A stretch of 14,272 nt of DNA from Propionibacterium sp. (lineage in GTDB: Bacteria > Actinomycetota > Actinomycetes > Propionibacteriales > Propionibacteriaceae): assembly GCA_022837595.1 (NCBI GenBank), contig JALHFX010000094.1:1-14272 (forward strand), written 5' to 3'. The translations under genes and the position numbers were made by a program. Numbering within the stretch: position 1 is the first letter of the stretch; each line of letters opens with the position of its first letter. This document shows positions 7,170-14,159 of the stretch, piece after piece. The notes under the pieces are model-generated. The model was not told where the DNA came from, ran no database searches, and saw nothing but the letters and a program-made list of their open reading frames with translations.

Positions 7170-7355
7170 ATGGCTGCCGTGTGTGAGGTTTGCGGTAAGG
7201 GCCCAGGTTTCGGGCACAACGTCCCTTGGTCGAAGAAGAAGACCAACCGGCGCTGGAACCCGAACATTCAGCGGGTGCGTGCAGTCGTGAATGGCGCTCC
7301 TCAGCGCCTGAATGTGTGCACCGGCTGCTTGAAGGCTGGTCGCGTCACCCGCTGA
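7170..7355 (+). CDS. rpmB: 50S ribosomal protein L28, zinc-ribbon (C+) form
   Basis: L28 is a component of the large ribosomal subunit. The 61-residue protein has the typical basic core SKKKTNRRWNPNIQRV (21-36) and two CXXC pairs, C5/C8 and C50/C53, that should bind one zinc ion. This is the C+ form, as opposed to the cysteine-free form that some actinomycetes express under zinc limitation. ATG 7170 is set by AAGGAG at 7157-7162 and by the family start MAAVCEVC; the in-frame ATG at 7101 overlaps the promoter. It stands alone between its own promoter and a strong terminator, so it is probably a single-gene unit. Confidence 0.96.
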   Translation: MAAVCEVCGKGPGFGHNVPWSKKKTNRRWNPNIQRVRAVVNGAPQRLNVCTGCLKAGRVTR

Positions 7356-7370
7356 CGTCCCTTTCAGCTG

Positions 7371-7406
7371 AATGCCCGTTGTCCGTCTGGGACAGCGGGC
7401 ATTTTT
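7371..7406 (+). terminator. Intrinsic terminator of rpmB
   Basis: The arms at 7371-7384 and 7390-7403 form a 14-bp stem with a single G-T pair and a 5-nt loop (GTCTG). The 3' arm runs into a T-tract (7402-7406). It lies 15 nt after the rpmB stop and 21 nt before recG, and so separates the two genes. Confidence 0.92.
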
Positions 7407-7415
7407 GGCTACCGG

Positions 7416-7421
7416 TAGTCT
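7416..7421 (+). promoter_or_regulatory. -10 element for a leaderless recG transcript
   Basis: TAGTCT is followed by exactly 6 nt and then the GTG at 7428. The position of a -35 box would fall inside the rpmB terminator stem, where no TTGACA-like sequence is seen. This fits recognition mainly through the -10 region and a leaderless mRNA. Confidence 0.6.
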
Positions 7422-7427
7422 GCTGAC

Positions 7428-9695
7428 GTGGTCGAGAAGAAGGTGTCCGGACGACAGAGTTCACCCGCATCCAGGAGTGGAGTCGTGGGTGGACCTTGGC
7501 GCACCGAGACCTACCGGCAGCTCGCTACGCCGTTGGCCGAGGTACTCGGTGCCTCGACCGCGAAGGCGCTCGCGCCACTGAAGCTTGCCACGGTGGCCGA
7601 TCTGATGGGCCATTTGCCCAGACGCTATCTTTCGGGTACCGAAACAACCGAGCTCAGTGGTCTAGAGCCGGGGGAGAATGTCGCAGTCGTTGCGCAGGTC
7701 GCAGAGATGAACGCGTATCCGAGCCATACCCGAAACGGACGCGGCAGGCTTGAGGTCAAGCTGAGCGACGGTAGCGGCCAGCTTCGAGCGACCTTCTTCG
7801 GCAAAGACCACTATGTCGAGTACTGGCAGGCGCAACTCAGCAAGGGTGTCAAGGGGATCTTCGTCGGCAAGATCGGTATCTTCAAGAACGCGCTGCAGAT
7901 GAGCCATCCCAATTTCGTGATGCTCGATGCGAGGGGAAATATCGTTGGGCGTGCCGATCAGGCCAAGACATCGATGGCCAATCAGGTGAGCCGCTCAGGG
8001 TTGGTGGGTATCTATCCGGCGACCAGCAAGATGCCGACCTGGCAGATCTCCGAATGCGCCGATCTGGTGCTCGACCTGCTCGCAGGCGTGGATGATCCGA
8101 TGCCACCCAAGTTGCGCTCCCGCTTGGGGTTACCGGAGCTCATCGAGGCTTATCGCTCGATTCACCGCCCCGAATCTATCGACGATGCTGAGCAAGGCAT
8201 CGACCGACTCAAATTCGATGAGGCGCTGGCTCTGCAGGTCACCATGGCATATCGCAGAGCCGATGCAGCCAATCACGCGGCACCCCCGATGAAACCCGTC
8301 GATGATGGGTTGCTTGCCGCTTTCGACCGAAGGTTGCCGTTCACCCTCACCAAGGGTCAGGAAGCGGTCTGTCAGCAGATCTTCGCGGATTTGACCAGGA
8401 CGCGCCCGATGCAGCGTCTCCTCCAGGGGGAGGTTGGTTCGGGTAAGACAGTAGTGGCGCTGCGGGCGATGCTGACCGTCGTCGACAACGGGCGGCAGGC
8501 GGTTCTACTGGCTCCGACTGAGGTATTGGCCGGCCAGCACTTTGATTCGCTGCGGGCACTCATGGGGGATCTGGGGACTGGACAGACACTCGGCGCACCC
8601 GAGGATGCTACTGAGATCGTCTTATTGACGGGCTCCCAGAGTGCGGCACAGCGGCGAGCAGCACTGGACGCGATCGCAGATGGGCGCGCCGGCATCGTCA
8701 TCGGTACCCATGCGCTGTTGTCTGACACGGTAACGTTCGCCGACCTGGGCATGATCGTGGTCGATGAACAACACCGATTCGGTGTCGAGCAGCGTGCAGT
8801 GCTGCAGGGCCGGGCCGAATTGATGCCGCATCTGCTGGTGATGACCGCGACTCCTATTCCCCGGTCGATCGCGATGACGGTCTTCGGTGACCTGGAGGTC
8901 TCGACCCTGCGCGAGATTCCGGCCGGCCGTCAGGATGTGCAGACCACGGTCGTCCATGCACAGCTGCGTCCGGCCTGGCTGGACAGGGCCTGGCAGCGGG
9001 TTCGTGAAGAGGTCTTGGACGGACGGCAGGTGTTCATCGTCTGCCCCAGAATCAGCGGGAGCGAGGACGCCATCCCCAGTGGTCTGCCCGACCCGAGCGT
9101 GACGGAGCTTTTCGCCTATCTCGAGGATGGCCCTTTGGCGGGCCTTCGACTCGGCCAACTGCACGGACGGCTGCCGTCCGGTGAAAAAGACTCAGTGATG
9201 AGGGCCTTCGCTGAGGGCCAGCTGGACGTACTGGTCGCGACAACAGTCATCGAGGTCGGCGTCGATGTGCCGAACGCCTCAATGATGATCATCATGGATG
9301 CCGATCACTTCGGCATCAGTCAATTGCATCAGTTGCGTGGACGTGTCGGTCGTGGCGCCCACAGTGGGGTTTGTTTGCTGGTGACCTACACCGACGGCAC
9401 GAGCCCGGCGGATGAGCGATTAGCTGCGGTGGCTGCTACCCGCGACGGATTCGAGTTGGCCGAAGTCGACCTCGAACAGCGTCGGGAGGGAGACGTACTC
9501 GGCGCTGCGCAGGCAGGTGGACGAACGACGCTACGTCTGCTGCGGGTCTTGGACGACGCAGAATTACTCGCCGAATCACGCGCGATCGCGGAGCAGCTGG
9601 TCGCGGGGGATCCACATAAAACCAACGACTGGATGGCCGATATGGTCACTGAAACCGAGCTGCGCGCGAACGCGGACTTCTTGGAACGCTCCTAG
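7428..9695 (+). CDS. recG: ATP-dependent DNA helicase RecG
   Basis: RecG unwinds and remodels branched DNA such as stalled forks and Holliday junctions in recombination and replication restart. The 755-residue protein has an N-terminal wedge/OB domain (about 55-180; e.g. LEVKLSDGSGQLRATFFGK), then a superfamily 2 helicase core with Walker A GEVGSGKT (334-341), DEQH box (446-449) followed by RFGVEQR, MTATPIPRS (motif III), the TTVIEVGVDVPNA segment and QLRGRVGRG (motif VI). Length is at the upper end for the family because of a polar N-terminal extension of about 25 residues. GTG 7428 is set by the -10 hexamer 6 nt upstream; no Shine-Dalgarno sequence is present. In many actinomycetes a DAK2-domain gene sits between rpmB and recG, but none is here. 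Confidence 0.95.
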   Translation: MVEKKVSGRQSSPASRSGVVGGPWRTETYRQLATPLAEVLGASTAKALAPLKLATVADLMGHLPRRYLSGTETTELSGLEPGENVAVVAQVAEMNAYPSHTRNGRGRLEVKLSDGSGQLRATFFGKDHYVEYWQAQLSKGVKGIFVGKIGIFKNALQMSHPNFVMLDARGNIVGRADQAKTSMANQVSRSGLVGIYPATSKMPTWQISECADLVLDLLAGVDDPMPPKLRSRLGLPELIEAYRSIHRPESIDDAEQGIDRLKFDEALALQVTMAYRRADAANHAAPPMKPVDDGLLAAFDRRLPFTLTKGQEAVCQQIFADLTRTRPMQRLLQGEVGSGKTVVALRAMLTVVDNGRQAVLLAPTEVLAGQHFDSLRALMGDLGTGQTLGAPEDATEIVLLTGSQSAAQRRAALDAIADGRAGIVIGTHALLSDTVTFADLGMIVVDEQHRFGVEQRAVLQGRAELMPHLLVMTATPIPRSIAMTVFGDLEVSTLREIPAGRQDVQTTVVHAQLRPAWLDRAWQRVREEVLDGRQVFIVCPRISGSEDAIPSGLPDPSVTELFAYLEDGPLAGLRLGQLHGRLPSGEKDSVMRAFAEGQLDVLVATTVIEVGVDVPNASMMIIMDADHFGISQLHQLRGRVGRGAHSGVCLLVTYTDGTSPADERLAAVAATRDGFELAEVDLEQRREGDVLGAAQAGGRTTLRLLRVLDDAELLAESRAIAEQLVAGDPHKTNDWMADMVTETELRANADFLERS

Positions 9696-9726
9696 CCGAA
9701 CAACTTCTGAAGGATCGGTCGATCGC

Positions 9727-10908
9727 TCAGGACCGTGGCTCGAAACGTCCCTCGGCTTCGATCCGCTTGTTCAACTCGGTCAAGAAGAGCTCGTCATCGA
9801 ATTGAACCATGTCGATGTCTTCGCCGGTCCAGGCAGACAGCTGCATAGCGTTGGCCATCCGGACGCTGATCAGCCCTTCAGTTGCGGGAGCGATGAGTGG
9901 AGTGCCATCGAGAATGTGCTCGCCGAAATTCTCGAGCAGGATCGAATGCTGTTCGCCCCAGGCACTGGTGTATTCGCGGGTTTCACTAGTGAAGAAGACC
10001 GAGCGATCGAAGGCTCCCGAAGGCACCAGGGCGGCGTCCTCGTCGCTGATCTCGCGGGCAATCTGGCGTTCGTCATCACTGAAGCGGTGAATCGTCATCC
10101 TCAGGCTGTCTTCAACCAGTACGCGTGCCTTGTCGAAGCTGAGCTCCAAGCGGTCGGTACCGACCAGATCGTTGGTGCATGTGACAAAAATGCCATTCGC
10201 GCAGCCCGGAAACTCTAAGAGTGCGCTCACCTCATCCTCGACCGGGATATCGCGGCGGAAACCAAATCGCACCCGGGCGAAACAGCGAGTGGGTGCCCCA
10301 CACAACCACTGCCACAGATCAAGCTGGTGAGGTGCCTGGTTCACCAACACACCGCCTCCCTCGCCGCCCCAGCTCGCCCGCCAGGCGGATGAGCGGAAGT
10401 ACGCGTCCGGGCGCCACCAGTGAGTGAGCTGCCAAGAAGTGCGCCGTAGTGTCCCGAGCTCTCCAGAGTCGATCAGCGATTTGAGATCGACGAATAATGG
10501 GTTGGCCCGCTGATTGAACATCATGGCCAGCGTGGTCCCCGTGGACTCCGCCGCGACATCAAGCAAGCGGGTCACCTGCTTGCCGTAGATGCCCGCAGGC
10601 TTCTCCAGCAGGACATGTACGCCTCGCTCGAGCGCCTCGATTGCCATCCGCGGATGCTCGAAGTGCGGAGCGGTGATCACGACGGCATCGACCTCGCCGG
10701 AGTCGAGCATCCCGATATAGTCGGTGAACAGCGTGACGCCGAGTTCGGCTGCCAGAGCCGAATGTGCCTCACGCGATCTGCTCTTCGGGTTGGAGCTGCA
10801 CAGCGCGCTCAGCTTCAATGCCGGTGCGCGGCCGCTAGACATCAAAGTCGCGTATAGCCGCCCCTGTGAACCAACTCCGACGACACCAAGACGAACCTGA
10901 TCGCTCAT
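9727..10908 (-). CDS. Gfo/Idh/MocA family NAD(P)-dependent oxidoreductase
   Basis: This 393-residue protein belongs to the Gfo/Idh/MocA family, which oxidizes or reduces sugars, inositols and related polyols. An N-terminal Rossmann domain carries GVGSQG (11-16), and the family motif EKPAG (102-106) has K103 as the expected catalytic lysine. In the C-terminal alpha/beta domain GGGVLVNQAPHQLD (184-197) supplies the conserved histidine H194. The substrate is not evident. ATG 10908 has a GGGGGAA-type ribosome-binding site, 13 nt after the isomerase-like gene on the same strand, so the two are cotranscribed and probably act on one sugar or polyol. It converges on recG with only 31 nt between the stops; no T-tailed hairpin is seen there. 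Confidence 0.88.
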   Translation of the reverse strand: MSDQVRLGVVGVGSQGRLYATLMSSGRAPALKLSALCSSNPKSRSREAHSALAAELGVTLFTDYIGMLDSGEVDAVVITAPHFEHPRMAIEALERGVHVLLEKPAGIYGKQVTRLLDVAAESTGTTLAMMFNQRANPLFVDLKSLIDSGELGTLRRTSWQLTHWWRPDAYFRSSAWRASWGGEGGGVLVNQAPHQLDLWQWLCGAPTRCFARVRFGFRRDIPVEDEVSALLEFPGCANGIFVTCTNDLVGTDRLELSFDKARVLVEDSLRMTIHRFSDDERQIAREISDEDAALVPSGAFDRSVFFTSETREYTSAWGEQHSILLENFGEHILDGTPLIAPATEGLISVRMANAMQLSAWTGEDIDMVQFDDELFLTELNKRIEAEGRFEPRS

Positions 10909-10921
10909 TGGTGGTTTCCCC

Positions 10922-11749
10922 CTATGAATAGGTGATACCGGCTGCGTCGAGCAGCCAGATCAATGACTCGTGCGCGTGAGCCCAGGCGTCACTGCCGCTG
11001 AACCCGCCGAATGCTTCCTGCCGCGCCAGATGGGGTTCGATGGACAAAAAGCCATCGTATCCGTCGTTTCTCAGCGCAGCTAGCAACTCAGGCCACTGGC
11101 CGTCGCCCTCACCGGCCGTGCAGATCGTCTGATCTGCCAAACGCGCATCTTTCACATGCACATAGCAGGTGCTCTCCCGAACGAAGGGATAGGCCTGAGA
11201 ATAGGGCCGCACTCCGCCTTGCACATAGTTCGCCGGATCGAGGATCAGGCCAAACGCCGACCGCGGAAAACATGACGCCAGATCTGCGCAACGCTGCGGT
11301 GTGGCACCCCAAACATCCGCCTCATTCTCATGCAGATAGCGGATCTGGGCTGAGTCAACGATGCTGACCATCTGACCGAGCCGGTCGACGACTTCGTTGC
11401 GGCAGGCCTGCGGGTCATCTCGCTCGTCCATGAAGAACGAAAAGCCGCGCAACTCCGAGGTTTCCAGATACCAGGCGATGTCCGTTGCCCAGCGGGTACG
11501 GTCAAGGTGTACCGCGAAGTCGTCATCCAGTCTGATCTTGCCCAGATCGGTGCCCAGTGCGCTGACAGCGATCCCGGCGTCGTCTAGCATCTGCTTGATG
11601 CGACGCACCTGGGACGCACTGAGTTCGCAAACTCGAGTGCCCCAGGCACTGCGCAACTCGATGAAACGGATGCCCCGACTGTTCAGGAAATCGAGCTGAA
11701 CGGCGAAGTCATCGTCAACCTCATCGGCGAAGCCGCTGATGGTCCACAA
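10922..11749 (-). CDS. Sugar phosphate isomerase/epimerase family protein (xylose isomerase-like TIM barrel)
   Basis: This 275-residue protein fits the AP-endonuclease-2/xylose isomerase-like TIM barrel superfamily. The start MWTISGFADEVDDDF resembles actinobacterial members. Likely metal or catalytic residues are E141 and E143 in HENEADVWG, D171 in LDPANY, H198 in YVHVKD and E238 in SIEPHL, at the ends of successive strands. The exact reaction is unknown; members interconvert keto/aldo sugars or inosose-type compounds. The start is a TTG at 11749, six nt after the stop of the preceding PPOX-like gene and in its frame, with a stop just upstream, so no earlier start is possible. No clear Shine-Dalgarno sequence precedes it, and translation probably depends on coupling to the upstream gene. 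The Gfo/Idh/MocA gene follows at once. Confidence 0.85.
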   Translation of the reverse strand: MWTISGFADEVDDDFAVQLDFLNSRGIRFIELRSAWGTRVCELSASQVRRIKQMLDDAGIAVSALGTDLGKIRLDDDFAVHLDRTRWATDIAWYLETSELRGFSFFMDERDDPQACRNEVVDRLGQMVSIVDSAQIRYLHENEADVWGATPQRCADLASCFPRSAFGLILDPANYVQGGVRPYSQAYPFVRESTCYVHVKDARLADQTICTAGEGDGQWPELLAALRNDGYDGFLSIEPHLARQEAFGGFSGSDAWAHAHESLIWLLDAAGITYS

Positions 11750-11755
11750 CGTCGA

Positions 11756-12181
11756 TCATGCTTGCTTCGGCTCAGGACCGAAAACAAAGTGACGTCCGCT
11801 GATGCCGATCGTGGGAGTGATCCGCACGAAGATCGTCTTCACTGTCGGGACCCACGGCAGCAGGGGAGCCTTGCGGGCGCGGGCAAGCTCTTCCTCATCA
11901 GTGATGCGTTCGGCAACACCCTTGACCATGACGCTCCAGCCGCCTTCGTCGGTCCAGCCGTCGACCTCGAAGACGACATTGTTGTTCGTCGACATGCGAT
12001 GCATCTTGCTGCCCTCAGCCGAGCGGAAGATGACGGATTCACCATCGACGTAATAGTTGATCGGGAAGATTTCGGGAACATCATCGGTGCTCACGCCGAG
12101 ACGGCCGACCTCCTGCGAGGCGAGATATCCCCAGCACGTCTCTTCCGGGATGATGGTCACCGGGCTGTTGTTGTCAGACAT
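11756..12181 (-). CDS. Pyridoxamine 5'-phosphate oxidase-like flavin-binding protein
   Basis: This 141-residue protein resembles the small actinobacterial PPOX/split-barrel proteins that bind FMN or F420. Features are CWGYLASQEVGRLGV (16-30), FPINYYVDGESVIFRSAEGSK (about 39-59) for the central barrel strands and flavin-contacting lysine, and a terminal ISGRHF segment (127-132). Cofactor and substrate are not fixed by sequence. ATG 12181 matches the family start and is preceded by GGAGGC at unusually short distance; a TTGAAT hexamer ends 6 nt before it, at the spacing of the leaderless promoters here, but deviates from TANNNT at position 2. TTG or GTG codons 4 and 6 codons upstream are other possible starts. 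It is divergent from rsmD and leads the isomerase-oxidoreductase pair. Confidence 0.8.
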   Translation of the reverse strand: MSDNNSPVTIIPEETCWGYLASQEVGRLGVSTDDVPEIFPINYYVDGESVIFRSAEGSKMHRMSTNNNVVFEVDGWTDEGGWSVMVKGVAERITDEEELARARKAPLLPWVPTVKTIFVRITPTIGISGRHFVFGPEPKQA

Positions 12182-12310
12182 GCCTCCATTCAACCGCACA
12201 CACGCCCGCCTGTCATCGAGAACGCCCGCGCAGATGTTCGCTAACCGGAAAAACGGCTCGAGATGTCGGTCCGGCTCCCCGGGGTCAGGTGCCTGCCGGA
12301 ATGTGCCCGA

Positions 12311-12316
12311 TAAACT
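12311..12316 (+). promoter_or_regulatory. -10 element for a leaderless rsmD transcript
   Basis: TAAACT is followed by exactly 6 nt and then ATG at 12323. No Shine-Dalgarno sequence fits in between. The promoter would also serve coaD, which overlaps rsmD. Confidence 0.65.
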
Positions 12317-12322
12317 GACGCG

Positions 12323-12931
12323 ATGACCCGGATCATCGCGGGCTCTGCCCGCGGCAACCCGTTGAAAGTACCGCCAGGCGAACAGACGCGCCCGACGACC
12401 GATCGGGTGCGCGAGGCGTTCTTCTCCGCGCTGGCCACCTGGGCAGGTGGCAGCGGGGGTGCAGCAGACGAACAGCTGGCAGGGATCCGGTTCCTCGATC
12501 TCTACGCGGGTTCGGGAGCCATCGGTCTGGAAGCCGCCAGCCGCGGAGCCCGTGAGGTCGTGCTGGTCGATCGTTACCGTGCCGCCGCGGAGATCATCAG
12601 GCGTAATGCTGCCACCGCGAAGATGGTCGACCGGGTGCATGTGCGGGTGAACGACGTCCTGGCCTTCTTGGCCGAGACCCCCGCCGAACCGTTCGACGTG
12701 ATCTGGCTCGACCCGCCCTACGCGGTCTCAGGCGAGCAATTGGAGGAGGTTCTTGCTCGGCTGGCCGATGGGTGGCTGGTCAGTGACGGCCTGGTTATCG
12801 TCGAACGGGCGAATCGTGACGGGCCTCCCAAATGGCCGCACCAGTTAGCTGAACGCTGGTCACGACGCTACGGTGAGACTGAACTCCACTACGCCCGTCC
12901 CTCGACCCCCTTGACTGAGGAGGACCAATGA
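12323..12931 (+). CDS. rsmD: 16S rRNA (guanine(966)-N(2))-methyltransferase RsmD
   Basis: RsmD methylates N2 of G966 of 16S rRNA during small-subunit assembly using S-adenosylmethionine. The 202-residue protein begins with the family start MTRIIAGSARGNPLKVP. RPTTDRVREAFFSAL (23-37) is typical, the SAM-binding loop is LDLYAGSGAIGLEAASRGA (58-76), and the catalytic DPPY motif is at 130-133. A glycine-rich insert (about 42-48) is slightly unusual. The length is normal for actinomycetes. ATG 12323 is supported by the -10 hexamer 6 nt upstream. Its stop overlaps the coaD start by 4 nt (ATGA), so the two are translationally coupled. Confidence 0.94.
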   Translation: MTRIIAGSARGNPLKVPPGEQTRPTTDRVREAFFSALATWAGGSGGAADEQLAGIRFLDLYAGSGAIGLEAASRGAREVVLVDRYRAAAEIIRRNAATAKMVDRVHVRVNDVLAFLAETPAEPFDVIWLDPPYAVSGEQLEEVLARLADGWLVSDGLVIVERANRDGPPKWPHQLAERWSRRYGETELHYARPSTPLTEEDQ

Positions 12932-13425
12932 TCAACGCGGATTCCGCACCGGTGCGCGCAGTATGTCCAGGATCATTTGATCCGATAACCCGGGGCCACC
13001 TCGACATCATTGAGCGTGCCGCCGCCGTCTTCTCCGAAGTCATCGTGGCGGTGGGACGGAATACCACCAAGAACTACATGTTCGAAGCCGACGAGCGGCT
13101 GGTACTCATAGCCGAGTCAGTGGCACAGATGGCCAACGTTCGGGTAGCGCTCATCGAAGGTCTCTTGGTCGATTTCTGCGCCGCACATAACGCGAACGTC
13201 ATCGTCAAGGGTGTGCGTTTCGGATCCGATTTCGACTATGAATTACAGATGGCGCAGCTCAACCGCCAGCTCTCGGGTATCGAGACGGTGCTGTTGCCGG
13301 CCGGTCGCGAATTCGGCACGATCTCCAGTTCGATGTTGCGTGAAGTGGCTTATAACGGCGCCGACATCAGCCCATTCGTCACCGATGCGGTCAACCGGGC
13401 AGTGCTTGCCAAACTCAACCGCTGA
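12928..13425 (+). CDS. coaD: Phosphopantetheine adenylyltransferase (CoaD)
   Basis: CoaD transfers AMP from ATP to 4'-phosphopantetheine to make dephospho-CoA, the penultimate step of coenzyme A synthesis. The 165-residue protein has the nucleotidyltransferase motif GSFDPITRGH (15-24) with H24, the KGVR motif (94-97) and the ISSSMLR motif (132-138). ATG 12928 has GAGGAGG (12917-12923) four nt upstream and overlaps rsmD. Compared with typical bacterial CoaD, about six extra polar residues precede the first strand. No unusual residue is seen at the active site. Confidence 0.96.
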   Translation: MINADSAPVRAVCPGSFDPITRGHLDIIERAAAVFSEVIVAVGRNTTKNYMFEADERLVLIAESVAQMANVRVALIEGLLVDFCAAHNANVIVKGVRFGSDFDYELQMAQLNRQLSGIETVLLPAGREFGTISSSMLREVAYNGADISPFVTDAVNRAVLAKLNR

Positions 13426-13456
13426 TTCGTCCGCGGAACCGATTCGGACGGGGCTA

Positions 13457-13462
13457 TAGGCT
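13457..13462 (+). promoter_or_regulatory. -10 element for a leaderless DUF177 transcript
   Basis: TAGGCT is followed by exactly 6 nt and then GTG at 13469, with no room for a Shine-Dalgarno sequence. A small hairpin, CGTCCG (13428-13433) with CGGACG (13445-13450), lies between the coaD stop and this hexamer; it has no T-tail, so a terminator role is doubtful. Confidence 0.65.
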
Positions 13463-13468
13463 GGCCGG

Positions 13469-14023
13469 GTGAACGAGCACCAGACCATCGACCTGCGGTC
13501 CCCGTGGGTCATCAGCATCCACGAGTTGGTCCGCCGCCCGGGCGAGTTGAAAGAGTTCCACCGTGACATCCCTGCCCCGGCTCAGGTGAGGGTAGAAATG
13601 ATCGGGGTCCGAGAAGGCAGTCCGATAACGGTGGATGTTCGGCTTGAGTCGGTGAGCGAGGGCGTGCTGGCTACCGGCACAGTGGGCGCCGAGTTGATCG
13701 GAGAATGTGCGCGCTGCTTGGGAGAAGTCCGCGAAACCCGCGATTTCGAGCTCCAAGAACTCTTCTACTATCCGGGTCATGATGGGGAGGAAGACGCACT
13801 CTTCGTGGTTGACAACAATATCGACCTCGAGCAGCCGATGCGCGACGCCATCATCCTCGAACTACCTTTCACGCCGTTGTGCCGTGCAGACTGCCTCGGC
13901 CTTTGCCCGGTCTGCGGTTTCAACCTGAACGAGGATCCCGGACACAATCATGGCGAACAGATCGATCCGCGTTGGGCAGATCTGCAAGCCTTCCGAACCC
14001 AGGACGCGATCCCGGGCGAATAA
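13469..14023 (+). CDS. DUF177 (YceD-like) metal-binding protein
   Basis: This 184-residue protein belongs to DUF177 (YceD), whose gene precedes rpmF in most bacteria and which has been linked to 23S rRNA accumulation and large-subunit assembly. A beta-rich N-terminal part is followed by cysteine pairs: C80/C83 in ECARC and C138, C142, C146, C149 in CRADCLGLCPVCG. These suggest bound zinc. The acidic stretch YYPGHDGEEDALFVVDN (100-116) is typical. GTG 13469 follows a -10 hexamer at the leaderless spacing. It lies 43 nt after coaD and 136 nt before rpmF. The exact role is inferred from family and neighbour. Confidence 0.88.
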   Translation: MNEHQTIDLRSPWVISIHELVRRPGELKEFHRDIPAPAQVRVEMIGVREGSPITVDVRLESVSEGVLATGTVGAELIGECARCLGEVRETRDFELQELFYYPGHDGEEDALFVVDNNIDLEQPMRDAIILELPFTPLCRADCLGLCPVCGFNLNEDPGHNHGEQIDPRWADLQAFRTQDAIPGE

Positions 14024-14037
14024 CGCTCCCAGGCCTT

Positions 14038-14067
14038 TTGCGTCGAATGCCGCCAAGAGGGTAAAGT
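14038..14067 (+). promoter_or_regulatory. Possible promoter of rpmF
   Basis: A -35-like TTGCGT (14038-14043) and a -10 TAAAGT (14062-14067) stand 18 nt apart, the same spacing as the rpmB promoter. The leader of about 86 nt contains a small stem (GCCTTC 14120-14125 with GGAGGC 14132-14137) just before the Shine-Dalgarno AAGGAG (14147-14152). Confidence 0.5.
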
Positions 14068-14159
14068 GTCCAGGCGTGCGTCCTCACGGATGCCAACGAA
14101 ACTTCGCCCGCGATGGGCAGCCTTCGGTACCGGAGGCACAACGATGAAGGAGAAACACT

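Noticed and set aside
7409..7418. Palindrome CTACCGGTAG resembling the core of the 1590-1661 repeat units
   Set aside because: Only 10 nt and overlapping the recG -10 hexamer; a chance match cannot be ruled out in this base composition.
9696..9726. Possible terminator between the convergent recG and Gfo/Idh/MocA genes
   Set aside because: Only 31 nt, with no clear stem-loop or T-tract.
12182..12640. Upstream extension of the PPOX-like frame to 12640
   Set aside because: It is antisense to rsmD and its promoter, and the family starts near MSDNNSPV.
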